A stretch of 64,000 bases of DNA from the NCBI GenBank assembly GCA_964369235.1, contig CAYJEQ010000001.1, positions 49,068 through 113,067 of the forward strand. The letters run 5' to 3'. The notes under the pieces were generated by a model that was not told the DNA's origin, searched no databases, and worked only from the letters and a program-made list of their open reading frames with translations. The DNA comes from CAYJEQ01 sp964369235 (GTDB taxonomy: Bacteria; Bacillota; Clostridia; Oscillospirales; Ruminococcaceae). The position numbers and the translations under genes were made by a program. Below are positions 7,827-17,165 of this stretch, piece by piece; position 1 is the stretch's first letter; the number at the start of each line of letters is the position of its first letter.

Positions 7827-9218
7827 ATGGCTATTAAGTACATTGCAGAACCATTTAGAATTAAAATGGTAGAACCAATTAAAATGACAACAAAGGAAGA
7901 AAGAGTTAAGCTTATTGAGGAAGCTAACTACAATCTTTTCGGCCTAAAAAGTGATGCCGTTTACATCGATCTACTAACTGACTCTGGTACAAATGCAATG
8001 AGCTGTAATCAGTGGTCTGCTATGATGGTAGGAGACGAAGCTTATGCTGGCGCTAGAAGCTACTACAAATTCGTAGAAGCTGGTCAGGATATCTTCGGTT
8101 ATGAATACATCCAGCCTGTACATCAGGGTAGAGCTGCTGAGCAGGTACTATTCCCAACATTTTTAAGTAAAGGCAAATTTGCTATTTCCAACATGTTCTT
8201 TGATACAACAAGAGCACATGTAGAGCTAGCTGGCGCTAGAGCTATTGACTGCGTAGTTGCAGAAGCTAAGGATCCATCTATCAGAGCTGATTTTAAAGGT
8301 AATATGGATGTTAAGAAGATGGAAGAAATCATCCTAGAAAAGGGTGCAGAAAACATCGGTCTAGTAGTTCTAACAATTACAAATAACTCTGCTGGTGGCC
8401 AGCCTGTTTCCATGGCTAATGCTAAGGAAGTTGCTGCTGTTTGTAAAAAATACGGCATTACAATGAACATTGATGCTGCTAGATATGCTGAGAATGCTTA
8501 CTTCATTAAGAAGAGAGAGCCAGGTTACGCTGATAAAACTGTAAAAGAAATCGTTAGAGAGATGTTCTCCCTAGCTGATATGTGCACAATGAGTGCTAAG
8601 AAGGATACAATCGTTAATATGGGTGGTATGATCGGTATTAAAGATGGTAAATCCCCACTAATCCTAAAGATTAAAGCTAACTGTATCTCCTATGAAGGTT
8701 TCTATACATACGGTGGTCTAAACGGTCGTGACCTAGAAGCTCTAGCAGTTGGTCTATACGAAGGTATTGATGATAGCTACCTAGAGTACAGAATTGGCCA
8801 GTTAGAGTATCTAGCAGCTAAACTAGATGATGCTGGTATTGCTTATCAGTCACCAGTTGGTGGACATGGGGTATTCGTAGATGCTGCTGCAATGTTCCCA
8901 CATATTCCTTACAATGAGTACCCAGGACAGGTACTAGCTATCGAGCTATACAAAGAAGCAGGTATCAGAACTTGTGATATCGGTTCATACATGCTTGGTA
9001 ACAACCCTGATACAGGTGTACAGCTAGAAGCTGACTTTGAATTTACTCGTTTTGCTGTTCCTCGTCGTGTATACACACAGGCCCACTTTGATGTAATGGC
9101 TGAGGCTCTAATTGCTATTAAGGCAAGAGCAAGTGAAATTAAAAGAGGTTACAAGATTACTTGGGAACCACCAATTCTTCGTCACTTCCAGGCTCACCTA
9201 GAACCAATAGCAGAATAA
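7827..9218 (+). CDS. tnaA: Tryptophanase (L-tryptophan indole-lyase)
   Basis: PLP enzyme that splits tryptophan into indole, pyruvate and ammonia. It is 463 residues, the family length, and carries EPFRI near the start, IDLLTDSGTNAM, the PTHQGR-like PVHQGRAAEQ and the PLP lysine Lys259 in SAKKD. The close relative tyrosine phenol-lyase has an arginine in its MERG motif; here the same place reads RTCDIGSYMLG with Ile385, as in tryptophanase (VEIGSFLLG). That and the following NSS-type symporter favour tryptophanase. GGAGG precedes the ATG. The gene uses a narrow codon set unlike many neighbours, suggesting strong expression. Confidence 0.92.
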   Translation: MAIKYIAEPFRIKMVEPIKMTTKEERVKLIEEANYNLFGLKSDAVYIDLLTDSGTNAMSCNQWSAMMVGDEAYAGARSYYKFVEAGQDIFGYEYIQPVHQGRAAEQVLFPTFLSKGKFAISNMFFDTTRAHVELAGARAIDCVVAEAKDPSIRADFKGNMDVKKMEEIILEKGAENIGLVVLTITNNSAGGQPVSMANAKEVAAVCKKYGITMNIDAARYAENAYFIKKREPGYADKTVKEIVREMFSLADMCTMSAKKDTIVNMGGMIGIKDGKSPLILKIKANCISYEGFYTYGGLNGRDLEALAVGLYEGIDDSYLEYRIGQLEYLAAKLDDAGIAYQSPVGGHGVFVDAAAMFPHIPYNEYPGQVLAIELYKEAGIRTCDIGSYMLGNNPDTGVQLEADFEFTRFAVPRRVYTQAHFDVMAEALIAIKARASEIKRGYKITWEPPILRHFQAHLEPIAE

Positions 9219-9239
9219 TCTATAGTTAAAATATAATAG

Positions 9240-9271
9240 ACAAAACCTTCGTCAAAATACGGAGGTTTTGT
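9240..9271 (+). terminator. Terminator after tnaA
   Basis: A 13-bp stem with one G-T pair (9240-9252 with 9259-9271). The T tail is short, so some readthrough into the symporter gene is possible. Confidence 0.65.
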
Positions 9272-9325
9272 TGTAGATTAGTCTATGAATAGTATAATGC
9301 ATAATAATACCTAATTTTGTAAATA

Positions 9326-9354
9326 TTGACATAATTTTAGTTTTATGTTAATAT
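9326..9354 (+). promoter_or_regulatory. Promoter of the symporter gene
   Basis: A perfect TTGACA (9326-9331), 17-base spacer, TAATAT (9349-9354) with TG one base before it. The 80-base leader that follows contains GGTGGTACC and a TAGG/CCTA hairpin before a T run, which may form a small attenuator. Confidence 0.65.
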
Positions 9355-9437
9355 AGATATAGCAATAGTTACTATTTTCCCCGGAGGATTATCTTTCTAA
9401 AATAGGTGGTACCTAAATTTTTTAATGAGGTGATTGT

Positions 9438-10829
9438 ATGTCTGGTAATAATAGTCTAGCACAAAAAGACGGTTTTAAAAGCAAATGGGGATTTATTCTA
9501 GCTTGTATTGGCTCTGCTGTAGGTATGGGCAATATATGGCGATTCCCAATTATGGTGTCAAAGTACGGTGGTCTAACCTTCCTACTGCCATATTTTATCT
9601 TTGTAGTTATTATCGGGGCTTCAGGAGTTATCTGTGAATTTGCCCTAGGTCGTTCTACAGGAAAAGGCCCAGTAGGTGCTTTTGGGGATTGTATGGAAAA
9701 ACGCACAGGTAAACGAGGCTTAGGTGAGCTTATAGGGGCAATCCCCTTATTAGGTGCACTAGCTCTAGCTATCGGTTATACTGTTGTAGTAGGTTGGGTG
9801 TTTAAATACGCCTTTATGGGACTAACAGGGCAGATTTATGCACTGGGTACGGATATGAACACCATTGGTGGCAGTTTTGGCTCCATTGCCCCAGAAAGCA
9901 ACTCGTTGGCAGAGAGTTTAGCTTCTGTATTCGGTGGTGGTGCACAAAATACAGTATGGCTACTTATTGGCCTTGTAGTAGGTCTATCAATTATGGCAAT
10001 GGGTATTGCCAGCGGTATTGAAAAAGCAAATAAAATCATGATGCCTATTCTATTCTTCCTATTTGTAGGACTTGGCATATACATATCCACTCTGCCAGGA
10101 GCAGCTGCTGGTTATAATTATATCTTTACTTTTGATGCATCAAGAATGTTTAATGTAGAGGTATTGGTATACGCCTTTGGGCAGGCATTCTTCTCGCTGT
10201 CAGTAGCAGGTAATGGTAGTGTAATTTACGGTTCTTACCTACCAAAAAATGAGGATCTAGTGTCCTCAGCAAGAAATGTAGCCCTATTTGACACTATGGC
10301 TGCAATGCTAGCTGCCTTTGTAATTATTCCAGCTATGGCAGCAGGTGGCGCTCCACTGGACTCCAGTGGCCCTGGGCTGATGTTTGTATGGCTTGTTAAT
10401 GTATTTAACGGTATGCCTGGTGGTATGCTTGTAGGTGCTGTATTCTTTGTATGTGTACTATTTGCAGGAGTATCCTCTCTAGTAAACCTATATGAAGCAC
10501 CTGTAGCCTATCTACAGGAAAAGTTCGGTGTTAAGCGTTTAGTAGCTGTAGCTTCCATCGGTATATTTGGTGCTATAGTAGCTGTTTGTATTCAGGGTAT
10601 TACCTCCCAGTGGATGGATGTTGTTTCTATCTACATTGCTCCACTAGGTGCAATGCTTGCCGGTCTAATGTTCTTCTGGATGCTAAAGGAAAAGCAGATA
10701 GAAGATGCAGTAAACGAAGGTGGCAAGAAACCTATCGGAAAATGGTTTATCCCACTAGGTAGATATTTCTATGTGCCACTGGCACTAATAGCTCTAATTG
10801 CTGGGGTATTATTTGATGGTATTGGTTAA
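9438..10829 (+). CDS. tnaT: Neurotransmitter:sodium symporter family transporter, probably tryptophan
   Basis: The protein opens with the NSS family signature in membrane segment 1, IGSAVGMGNIWRFP, which forms the Na+ and substrate site, and has about 11-12 hydrophobic segments over 463 residues, typical of bacterial members such as TnaT and MhsT. It should import a neutral, probably aromatic, amino acid with sodium across the plasma membrane. Placement right after tnaA supports tryptophan as substrate, as in the Symbiobacterium tna locus. GAGGTGA precedes the ATG; it has its own promoter and a strong terminator, so it can be expressed apart from tnaA. Confidence 0.85.
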   Translation: MSGNNSLAQKDGFKSKWGFILACIGSAVGMGNIWRFPIMVSKYGGLTFLLPYFIFVVIIGASGVICEFALGRSTGKGPVGAFGDCMEKRTGKRGLGELIGAIPLLGALALAIGYTVVVGWVFKYAFMGLTGQIYALGTDMNTIGGSFGSIAPESNSLAESLASVFGGGAQNTVWLLIGLVVGLSIMAMGIASGIEKANKIMMPILFFLFVGLGIYISTLPGAAAGYNYIFTFDASRMFNVEVLVYAFGQAFFSLSVAGNGSVIYGSYLPKNEDLVSSARNVALFDTMAAMLAAFVIIPAMAAGGAPLDSSGPGLMFVWLVNVFNGMPGGMLVGAVFFVCVLFAGVSSLVNLYEAPVAYLQEKFGVKRLVAVASIGIFGAIVAVCIQGITSQWMDVVSIYIAPLGAMLAGLMFFWMLKEKQIEDAVNEGGKKPIGKWFIPLGRYFYVPLALIALIAGVLFDGIG

Positions 10830-10848
10830 TAGATTAGTGTAATTATAA

Positions 10849-10880
10849 CCCCCTAAAGATTATATCTTTAGGGGGATTTT
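10849..10880 (+). terminator. Terminator of the symporter gene
   Basis: Perfect 12-bp stem CCCCCTAAAGAT (10849-10860) with 10864-10875, loop TAT, then ATTTT. Confidence 0.9.
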
Positions 10881-10903
10881 GTGGTTTGCTCAAATAACTA
10901 AAA

Positions 10904-10935
10904 GGCTATACCACGCATTTCTGCTTGGTATAGCC
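10904..10935 (-). terminator. Terminator of the large secreted protein gene
   Basis: Perfect 10-bp stem GGCTATACCA (10904-10913 with 10926-10935); on the minus strand it is followed by TTTTAGTTATTT. It lies just after the stop at 10954. Confidence 0.85.
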
Positions 10936-10953
10936 CCAGCTATTTAAATGGAT

Positions 10954-13227
10954 CTATCTACCTGTATCAGGATTTGGTTTTCCGTCGTATTCGTACTCAG
11001 GTTCTTCCACAGTAGGCTCATCGCCTTCTTCTAACTCAGGTACAATATCTTCGCCTACAGGTAGAGGCTCATCTGATATTACATATCTTCCTAGTTGATT
11101 AGTTCTAAATGTCCACGCATCTTCATCATAATCATATTCTAAATCATAGATTTCTTCTACTGCTGTGCCGTTAATTTCATAAATATAAACATCTTCATCA
11201 TAATCAGTGTAGATATACATATCTCCGTTACGATTAAATCTAGGCTCATCCTCAAAATTTATAAAATCAAGATTAGCATATCCATACTTGCTAGCTATCT
11301 CGCTGTCCCAATCGGTGTTGTATGCAAGATTTAGTTCATCCTGTCCAGAAACATCAACATAAAACATAGCATCGTCACCAAAGAATATAGCTATATCCTC
11401 TGCATAATCATCAAAGTATACTATAGCAGCTTCACCAGCAACTATATCAATATCTCCGTCCTGATATGCCCCATCATCATACTCGCCTTGTGTAAGGGTT
11501 ACAATAGCTTCTACTGTGTAGTCATCAGCATTTGAACTACTAGTGCCGATGCCAACATCACCTACAATATCATGAATATCAGTACCTGTGTACTCCTCTG
11601 TTTCTACCTCTACAAAGTAGTAGTAGTCTGTAGTTACAACTGAGGAATAGTAAGTTGGTTGGGATTCCTCAGTAATAGAAGGGGAGTTGTATTCATCAGA
11701 TTCTACAGATAGGTAATCAGTGTTATAGCTTACAAGAGCAGCAGCTCTTTCTGCTTCTAAGTCACTATCGCTAATGTATGCGCCATTTTCTAACCACTGT
11801 GGATTTGCGCTATTGATTTCTGTAATACCAGTAGGTAGAGATGTGGTGTAGGTAGATAGATCGGATTTAATATATAAAGGCCCAGGGATTGTCTGAATAT
11901 ATGTTGATGGAATATCATCGGCTGTAGGGTAGTAATTGCCACTTGCATCCATATAACCACTACTTATAGTTGTAACTAGGCCATAGGCAGCTGCACTATT
12001 TGCATAGTAGATGTTGTCAATAGAAAAATCTCCTTCCACACTGCCACTAATTCCACTAGAAACTGGTATTACATTAGTGCTATCAGAAACCATAACATAA
12101 TCGCTGGTAACTGTAGTGTAGCCAGCAGGTAGACTAGCAGAGTAAATCCAGTTAACTCCATCGGTGCTAGTTAGATAGCTACCCTCAGGTACTGCTGTTA
12201 AAAGACCAGTATCATTAGTTGTAGTTACAGGTAGTGATAAATCTGCAGTATCATAGAAGAAACTATCACTTGCAGTTACAAGTTTAAGCTCATTATCATT
12301 TGCTAGATCAACAATTACATTATCAGTAGTGTTTATAACAGCTCCTGTTGTAACTTCCTTAGTAGATAGTATGTTGTTACTACTATCGATGTATATAGTG
12401 CTAGTTACTGGCGTATACCCAGCTAGGTTTACAACAGCGTCATCCATTGTTGTGTAAACAGTTGTGCCAGTAGGTGATGTTAGATACCCAGTAGCATTAC
12501 TTAAATCTGTAGAGCGATCTGCTGCGTCTGACTTTGTAGTGCCATATGGCATACTTACATTATCAGGGTTTACAGCTTTATATATACTGCTTCCTGATAG
12601 AATCTCTCCATAGCCAACTGCTGTTAGAACATCGGACTTACTAGAGTAGTAGGTGTTATTATAGATATACCCAGATTCAGCCTGACTAAGTAATGAATTA
12701 GCAGATAATAACTCCTCATCAGTAAGGGTGGCTTTTGCTGTTAGTCTAGATTCAATATAGCTAGAGATATACTCATGAAGTTGTAGTTCATCGTTAATTA
12801 CACTTTCTGAGACACCTGTTAGGGTATAGGTGATGTTATCATAGACCACTATAACTGTATAGGAGCTTTCAGCGCTAGCAGAGCTTATTGTTAGGGCTTT
12901 TTTCATAACAATATCTTCGTCTACTACATAGTCTTCGCCAATCTCCCAATCGGCATATACATTCATTCGGTCTATGTCATCACTGTCTATTTCGCCAGGT
13001 GTTTTAATTCCACTTTCGTCTACAATTAGAATATAGAAGCTATCTCCATGGGATAGATCATGGGTGCTTGGATCATATACTTCAAGATAACCCTCGATAT
13101 CATTCATAACATATATAGTTTCAGATAGGTCTACTCTAGGCTGGACATCGGTTGCAAAACTCATAACCGATGTAGATAGCAGCATAGAGGCAGCAAGAGA
13201 GGTTGAGATAATTTTTTTCATTTTCAT
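10954..13227 (-). CDS. Large secreted protein with degenerate internal repeats, C-terminal NPDTG
   Basis: I do not recognise the family. A signal peptide (MKMKK, then a hydrophobic stretch, cut near Ala25) leads a 757-residue, acidic, Ser/Thr/Tyr-rich chain. From about 185 to 470 a loose unit recurs, beginning [GS]Y[ILM], with a Gly or Asn turn, a Tyr-rich strand and GYT or a similar turn (starts near 187, 248, 351, 425). Residues 640-735 form a beta-rich Asp/Tyr segment. The chain ends in PNPDTGR with no membrane helix or charged tail, so this is not a complete sortase signal. AAAGGAA precedes the ATG. It is probably released or bound non-covalently to the surface. Confidence 0.7.
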   Translation of the reverse strand: MKMKKIISTSLAASMLLSTSVMSFATDVQPRVDLSETIYVMNDIEGYLEVYDPSTHDLSHGDSFYILIVDESGIKTPGEIDSDDIDRMNVYADWEIGEDYVVDEDIVMKKALTISSASAESSYTVIVVYDNITYTLTGVSESVINDELQLHEYISSYIESRLTAKATLTDEELLSANSLLSQAESGYIYNNTYYSSKSDVLTAVGYGEILSGSSIYKAVNPDNVSMPYGTTKSDAADRSTDLSNATGYLTSPTGTTVYTTMDDAVVNLAGYTPVTSTIYIDSSNNILSTKEVTTGAVINTTDNVIVDLANDNELKLVTASDSFFYDTADLSLPVTTTNDTGLLTAVPEGSYLTSTDGVNWIYSASLPAGYTTVTSDYVMVSDSTNVIPVSSGISGSVEGDFSIDNIYYANSAAAYGLVTTISSGYMDASGNYYPTADDIPSTYIQTIPGPLYIKSDLSTYTTSLPTGITEINSANPQWLENGAYISDSDLEAERAAALVSYNTDYLSVESDEYNSPSITEESQPTYYSSVVTTDYYYFVEVETEEYTGTDIHDIVGDVGIGTSSSNADDYTVEAIVTLTQGEYDDGAYQDGDIDIVAGEAAIVYFDDYAEDIAIFFGDDAMFYVDVSGQDELNLAYNTDWDSEIASKYGYANLDFINFEDEPRFNRNGDMYIYTDYDEDVYIYEINGTAVEEIYDLEYDYDEDAWTFRTNQLGRYVISDEPLPVGEDIVPELEEGDEPTVEEPEYEYDGKPNPDTGR

Positions 13228-13462
13228 AATTGACTTTCCTTTCGTAATTGAAATAAAATAAAGTTAAAGCAACATAGTTAGTTTAAATTGCAGTTTCATT
13301 AAAGCTATAATATAACATACTTTTGATGTAATTGAGATGTAAATATTGATTTTTTGTGACTACTGCTTTAAAGTTTAATGTGATTATATTGCCTTTATCT
13401 AGATTATATAACATGCTCTATGGGAAAATCATCGGTCTAATATAGGCAATGTATAGGCAAAT

Positions 13463-13500
13463 AAACTACCCCAAATGATAAAAATCATTTGGGGTAGTTT
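13463..13500 (-). terminator. Terminator of the PocR/AraC/Fe-ADH operon
   Basis: Perfect 17-bp stem (13463-13479 with 13484-13500), loop AAAA. It lies 18 bases after the dehydrogenase stop on the minus strand and is followed there by TTTATTT. The rest of 13228-13517 is AT-rich without a gene. Confidence 0.9.
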
Positions 13501-13517
13501 ATTTATTACAATATTAT

Positions 13518-14660
13518 TTATTCATATCCACCGATTTTTCTAATTAACCCAGCCATTGCAAACTGATTAATTGTTTTAGGGTTCATTAGAGTGGTGGCAT
13601 CTTCCATGGCATTTCTAACTAGATCGTCAAACTCCTCCTGAAACTGTTCTTTAGGTATTCCATAGGCACATAGAGTTTCTGGTATATCTAGATAGCTGTT
13701 AAGTCGTCTTATTTCATTGATTAAAGCTGCAACACCTATACGAAGGTTGTAGCCACTTAAACCGACTTTTCTTGCTAGCATGTGGTATTTTTTTGCCACA
13801 TTGCTATATTCCTCGGTAACTCTACCTATATCGGAGTTAAACTCCATTACATAGGGAAGCACCATGGCGTTTGCTCTACCATGAGCAATGTGAAACTTTG
13901 CCCCTAGTGTGTGGGATATGCCGTGGGCAACACCTAACCCAGCAGAGTTAAAGGCAAGACCAGCCATACAGGAGGCGTTATGTACCTTCTCTCTTGCAAG
14001 TAGATTATCACCCTGTCGATAGGCTATAGGCAGATATTCACAGATTAGAGATATTGCTTTCTCGCACAAAGCGTCGGAGAAGTCGTTAGCACTGCCAGAA
14101 ACATAGGCTTCCATTGCATGGGTAAGAACATCCATGCCAGCGTCAGCAGTTACTCTAGGTGGCACTGTGACCACTAGAGAAGGATCTAATATGGCAGTAA
14201 CGGGTCTAAGCTCTATGCTATGTAGAGGGTATTTGATTTCTTTTTCATTGTCGGTGATTACCGAGTAGTCAGTAACCTCTGAGCCTGTGCCACTGGTTGT
14301 AGGGATTGCATAGCACTGCATCTTGTCGGTGTTCACCAGACCAGCCTCGCCAGCCACCACACGAATAGCCTTAGCAGCATCAATAGTGGAGCCCCCGCCT
14401 ACAGCAATCATTACCTGAGCTTGACAAGCTGCTAAAACAGTAACCCCTTGGGTAATAACCTCTATAGTAGGATCGGGAATAACCCCATCATAAACAGAAA
14501 TTTCACAGTTGGTTAGATAGCTAGAAATTCGCTCTACAATACCAATACTAGCCATGAACTTATCTGTTACTATCATAACAGTTTTATTTTTAACCTTTTT
14601 AAGCCTGTCTAGTGCACCTTCGCCAAAGTAAATTCTCGTACTAAAACTAAATTCCTTCAT
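13518..14660 (-). CDS. Iron-containing alcohol dehydrogenase
   Basis: A type III (Fe-ADH) NAD(P)H-dependent dehydrogenase of the usual 380 residues. The nucleotide site GGGSTIDAAKA (88-98), PTTSGTGSE and the metal ligands Asp177, His181 (MDVLTHAMEAY), His246 and His260 are all present. Family members reduce aldehydes to alcohols, for example 1,3-propanediol, propanol or butanol; the exact substrate is unknown. GGAGGA precedes the ATG. It is the last gene of an operon led by a PocR-domain sensor and an AraC regulator, and PocR domains are linked to propanediol and other diol or alcohol metabolism. Confidence 0.88.
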   Translation of the reverse strand: MKEFSFSTRIYFGEGALDRLKKVKNKTVMIVTDKFMASIGIVERISSYLTNCEISVYDGVIPDPTIEVITQGVTVLAACQAQVMIAVGGGSTIDAAKAIRVVAGEAGLVNTDKMQCYAIPTTSGTGSEVTDYSVITDNEKEIKYPLHSIELRPVTAILDPSLVVTVPPRVTADAGMDVLTHAMEAYVSGSANDFSDALCEKAISLICEYLPIAYRQGDNLLAREKVHNASCMAGLAFNSAGLGVAHGISHTLGAKFHIAHGRANAMVLPYVMEFNSDIGRVTEEYSNVAKKYHMLARKVGLSGYNLRIGVAALINEIRRLNSYLDIPETLCAYGIPKEQFQEEFDDLVRNAMEDATTLMNPKTINQFAMAGLIRKIGGYE

Positions 14661-14696
14661 GTAGAAAGTCCTCCGATTAAGTATTAAATAACAAGA

Positions 14697-15749
14697 CTAC
14701 ACTGCTGCTTTTTCTACTGAGAGTTCACGATATTCGCTAGGTGTTACCCCAACTTTACGCTTAAAGGCTTTGCTAAAATAATTTGACTCGCTATAGGAAA
14801 GTTTATAGGCAATATTAATTACAGGAATATCTGTATCTATTAGCATCTGTTTAGCAATTTCTATTTTTCTATCGGTAACATAGGTGATGAAATTCTCCCC
14901 AGTTATCTTTTTAAAATACTTACTAAAATAGCAGGAGTTCATATAGGCAAACTCTGCTGCATCATCTAAGCTAATACCTTGCTTAATATTTCTATCTACA
15001 TAGTTGATTATCTTCTGTTGTGGAGTAAGGTGGTAAATTTCCTCCTTATCCATAACCTCAAAAATCATATCAATGAGCTTTTCATAGGTTTGAAAGCTAT
15101 CGTACTTTTTCCCCTGTAGATTAATCTTATTTCTAAACCTTTCCAAAGTGCCGCTTCTCATCCAGATAGTATCGTAGCCAATAGGTTTGCCTATCATAGC
15201 TAGACCCTCAGCAAAGAGCAGTGAGTTTTTCTGTATATTCTCTATATTATTGTTCTCTTTTTTATGTAAAAAGTCAATGTATTCCTTTGCTGTATTGATG
15301 CACTTTTTATAGTTTAGCTGTTTTATATAGGTGTCCATAAGATTTAGATAGTGTTTAGTGTACTCTGGCTCGGTTTCCTCAGTGCCTCTATTAAGTAGTA
15401 TTCTCACACTTTCCACTAACCAAGTAGGACGATAAGGCTTTAAAAGAAAATCGCTAATTTCCATTCGCCATATATGTCTAAATACCTCTTTTTCCATTCC
15501 AAAGGTACACACTAGCACTGGTTTACCATTAGATTTTCTTTTGATATTTCGCAAAATACCATCATTTTTAAAATTAAAATATTCTACATCTACAATTATT
15601 AAATCAAAATTCAAGGTATCTAAAGATTTTATTAGTTTCTCAGCATTGTTAAATAGGGTTATTTCTAAATCCATTTGGGTAGAGGAAAGTATACCTGATA
15701 TTACTTTGCTTTCTAATGTATTCTGATTATAAACTAATATTTTACTCAT
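14697..15749 (-). CDS. Atypical receiver plus AraC-type DNA-binding regulator
   Basis: The 350-residue protein has an N-terminal response-regulator fold (about 1-120), a helical linker and a C-terminal AraC helix-turn-helix pair (about 250-345: DDAAEFAYMNSCYFSKYFKK and the second helix ending VTPSEYREL). The phospho-acceptor position Asp54 (IIVDVEYF) and Lys of FLLKPYRP remain, but the acidic pair that binds Mg2+ is replaced: the first strand reads ILVYNQN instead of ILIVDDE. It may thus be activated without normal phosphorylation. It sits 34 bases after the PocR gene and 36 before the dehydrogenase. Confidence 0.85.
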   Translation of the reverse strand: MSKILVYNQNTLESKVISGILSSTQMDLEITLFNNAEKLIKSLDTLNFDLIIVDVEYFNFKNDGILRNIKRKSNGKPVLVCTFGMEKEVFRHIWRMEISDFLLKPYRPTWLVESVRILLNRGTEETEPEYTKHYLNLMDTYIKQLNYKKCINTAKEYIDFLHKKENNNIENIQKNSLLFAEGLAMIGKPIGYDTIWMRSGTLERFRNKINLQGKKYDSFQTYEKLIDMIFEVMDKEEIYHLTPQQKIINYVDRNIKQGISLDDAAEFAYMNSCYFSKYFKKITGENFITYVTDRKIEIAKQMLIDTDIPVINIAYKLSYSESNYFSKAFKRKVGVTPSEYRELSVEKAAV

Positions 15750-15783
15750 ACTACAAGCTCTCCTATTATGTAATAAGGCTTAT

Positions 15784-16998
15784 TTAGGCTTCTTTAATAG
15801 GTAGTTTTATTGCTATCCATGATCCAGCGACACCGTCGGTTCTATCACCTGTTACAAGCCCAAACTTTTTCCCGATTGATCTTCGAATAGTTTTATCTAA
15901 ATTAGTTATATGTGCATGGTCTGGCATATGCTCAGTGTGACTTCTAGCCTCTAAATCCTCAAGTCCTGCCCAGTGGCATCTAGCAGAAAATATTATAGAT
16001 ATTCCCTCATTATCCTTTTTAATAGATATGTCAATACTTATTTCACTACTATCCTCATAGGCATTAATAACAGCAACAAGTACCTTGTGTACAGCCATAT
16101 AAGGGCAACTGATATTATTGTAAATCTCCTCTACAGGCAGGGTGAACTGTAGCTTATCACTAAGCCAGATTTTCTGTATATTTAGAACACATCTTATATA
16201 GTTAATCTCCTCGCCAATGGTGGATATTTTTCGGTCATAATCCACTGAGTAACGCATAGTATCGGTGAAATTGTAACAGATCTCTGCTGTTTTAGTGGCA
16301 TTTTCGCTTTGAGCTACTGTGGTTAGCACATTCATAGTTTTAAAGAAATCATTGAGGATTTCCTGACTAGCTAGTACCTTCATATGTTGTTTGCTTAGGG
16401 TGGTTTCTAGCTTAATACGGTGATCTCGTTCCTGTTGTAGTTCCTTAGCAGTTTCCTCATTGATAATATTATCACTATTAGCTTTGGCAGCATTGGTGGA
16501 TAACTTGATTAGGTCGTTAAGGAGCATAACCGTTGCGTGAAGCTTGTCATAGCTTATAATAGGGATTTTATTATAAGCCTCTACAAGATGGGGGTGAACA
16601 TGGGTTCTAGTGACATGGGGAAGTATTGGATCTAAATCCTTCTCCTCCTGTGGGCTAAGGCGCACCTGTCCACCTAGCAGTGCACCGATATAACTTCCTT
16701 CATATGTAATAGGCAGTGCAAAATCTACCAGCCCAGAATGGCATTTATATATATAAGGTTGTCCAGTAATGGCAGCATGTAAGCCACCGTGGGCATCACA
16801 CTGTTCGCAAAGCTCTCCATATCCTTCTAGTTTACGAACTTCCTTGCAGTATTCGGTAAATTCGCTGTACTCGGTTAGGGGTAGCCCCTTGTAATCTACT
16901 GTAACAAAGGATAGTCCTGTTGCCTTGGAATATTTCTCCTGTATAGAGCGAAAAAGTTGCAGGTCAAAAACTTGCTGGATTATTTCTTGTTTGTTCAC
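15784..16998 (-). CDS. PocR-domain sensor with degenerate LytS/YesM-type kinase region
   Basis: Residues about 5-170 form a PocR sensory domain with its conserved cysteines (LCEQCDAHGG and YKCHSGL) and GGQVRLSP. A coiled coil (190-215) leads to a region shaped like the YesM/LytS kinase, but the motif QINPHFLFNTLN is replaced by QEILNDFFKTMN, so the phospho-acceptor His is Asn, and neither the N box (ENA) nor the G box (DNGxG) of the ATPase domain can be found. It is probably a kinase-dead ligand sensor. No membrane segment is present, so it is cytosolic. It leads the operon with the AraC regulator and Fe-ADH; GGAGG precedes the ATG. Confidence 0.82.
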   Translation of the reverse strand: MNKQEIIQQVFDLQLFRSIQEKYSKATGLSFVTVDYKGLPLTEYSEFTEYCKEVRKLEGYGELCEQCDAHGGLHAAITGQPYIYKCHSGLVDFALPITYEGSYIGALLGGQVRLSPQEEKDLDPILPHVTRTHVHPHLVEAYNKIPIISYDKLHATVMLLNDLIKLSTNAAKANSDNIINEETAKELQQERDHRIKLETTLSKQHMKVLASQEILNDFFKTMNVLTTVAQSENATKTAEICYNFTDTMRYSVDYDRKISTIGEEINYIRCVLNIQKIWLSDKLQFTLPVEEIYNNISCPYMAVHKVLVAVINAYEDSSEISIDISIKKDNEGISIIFSARCHWAGLEDLEARSHTEHMPDHAHITNLDKTIRRSIGKKFGLVTGDRTDGVAGSWIAIKLPIKEA

Positions 16999-17165
16999 TG
17001 GTAATCCTCCTTATGCCTATAGTAATTTTTTGCAAAAAATATTATAGAGTGGTGTAACTGGCTTTTTTTGTATAGATGTTTGGATTAAATTGACATATAA
17101 AGGTTTTTTTTGGTTATATATATAATATCATAATTACCCTAGTAAAATCTACAGTTTATAATATA

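Noticed and set aside
7827..9218. Tyrosine phenol-lyase instead of tryptophanase
   Set aside because: The diagnostic arginine of the MERG motif is Ile here and the IGSxxLG pattern follows tryptophanase.
9380..9412. GGTGGTACC before the symporter gene as a second T-box
   Set aside because: Only about 80 bases separate the promoter from the gene, with no room for stem I and a specifier loop, and the flanking T-box bases do not match.
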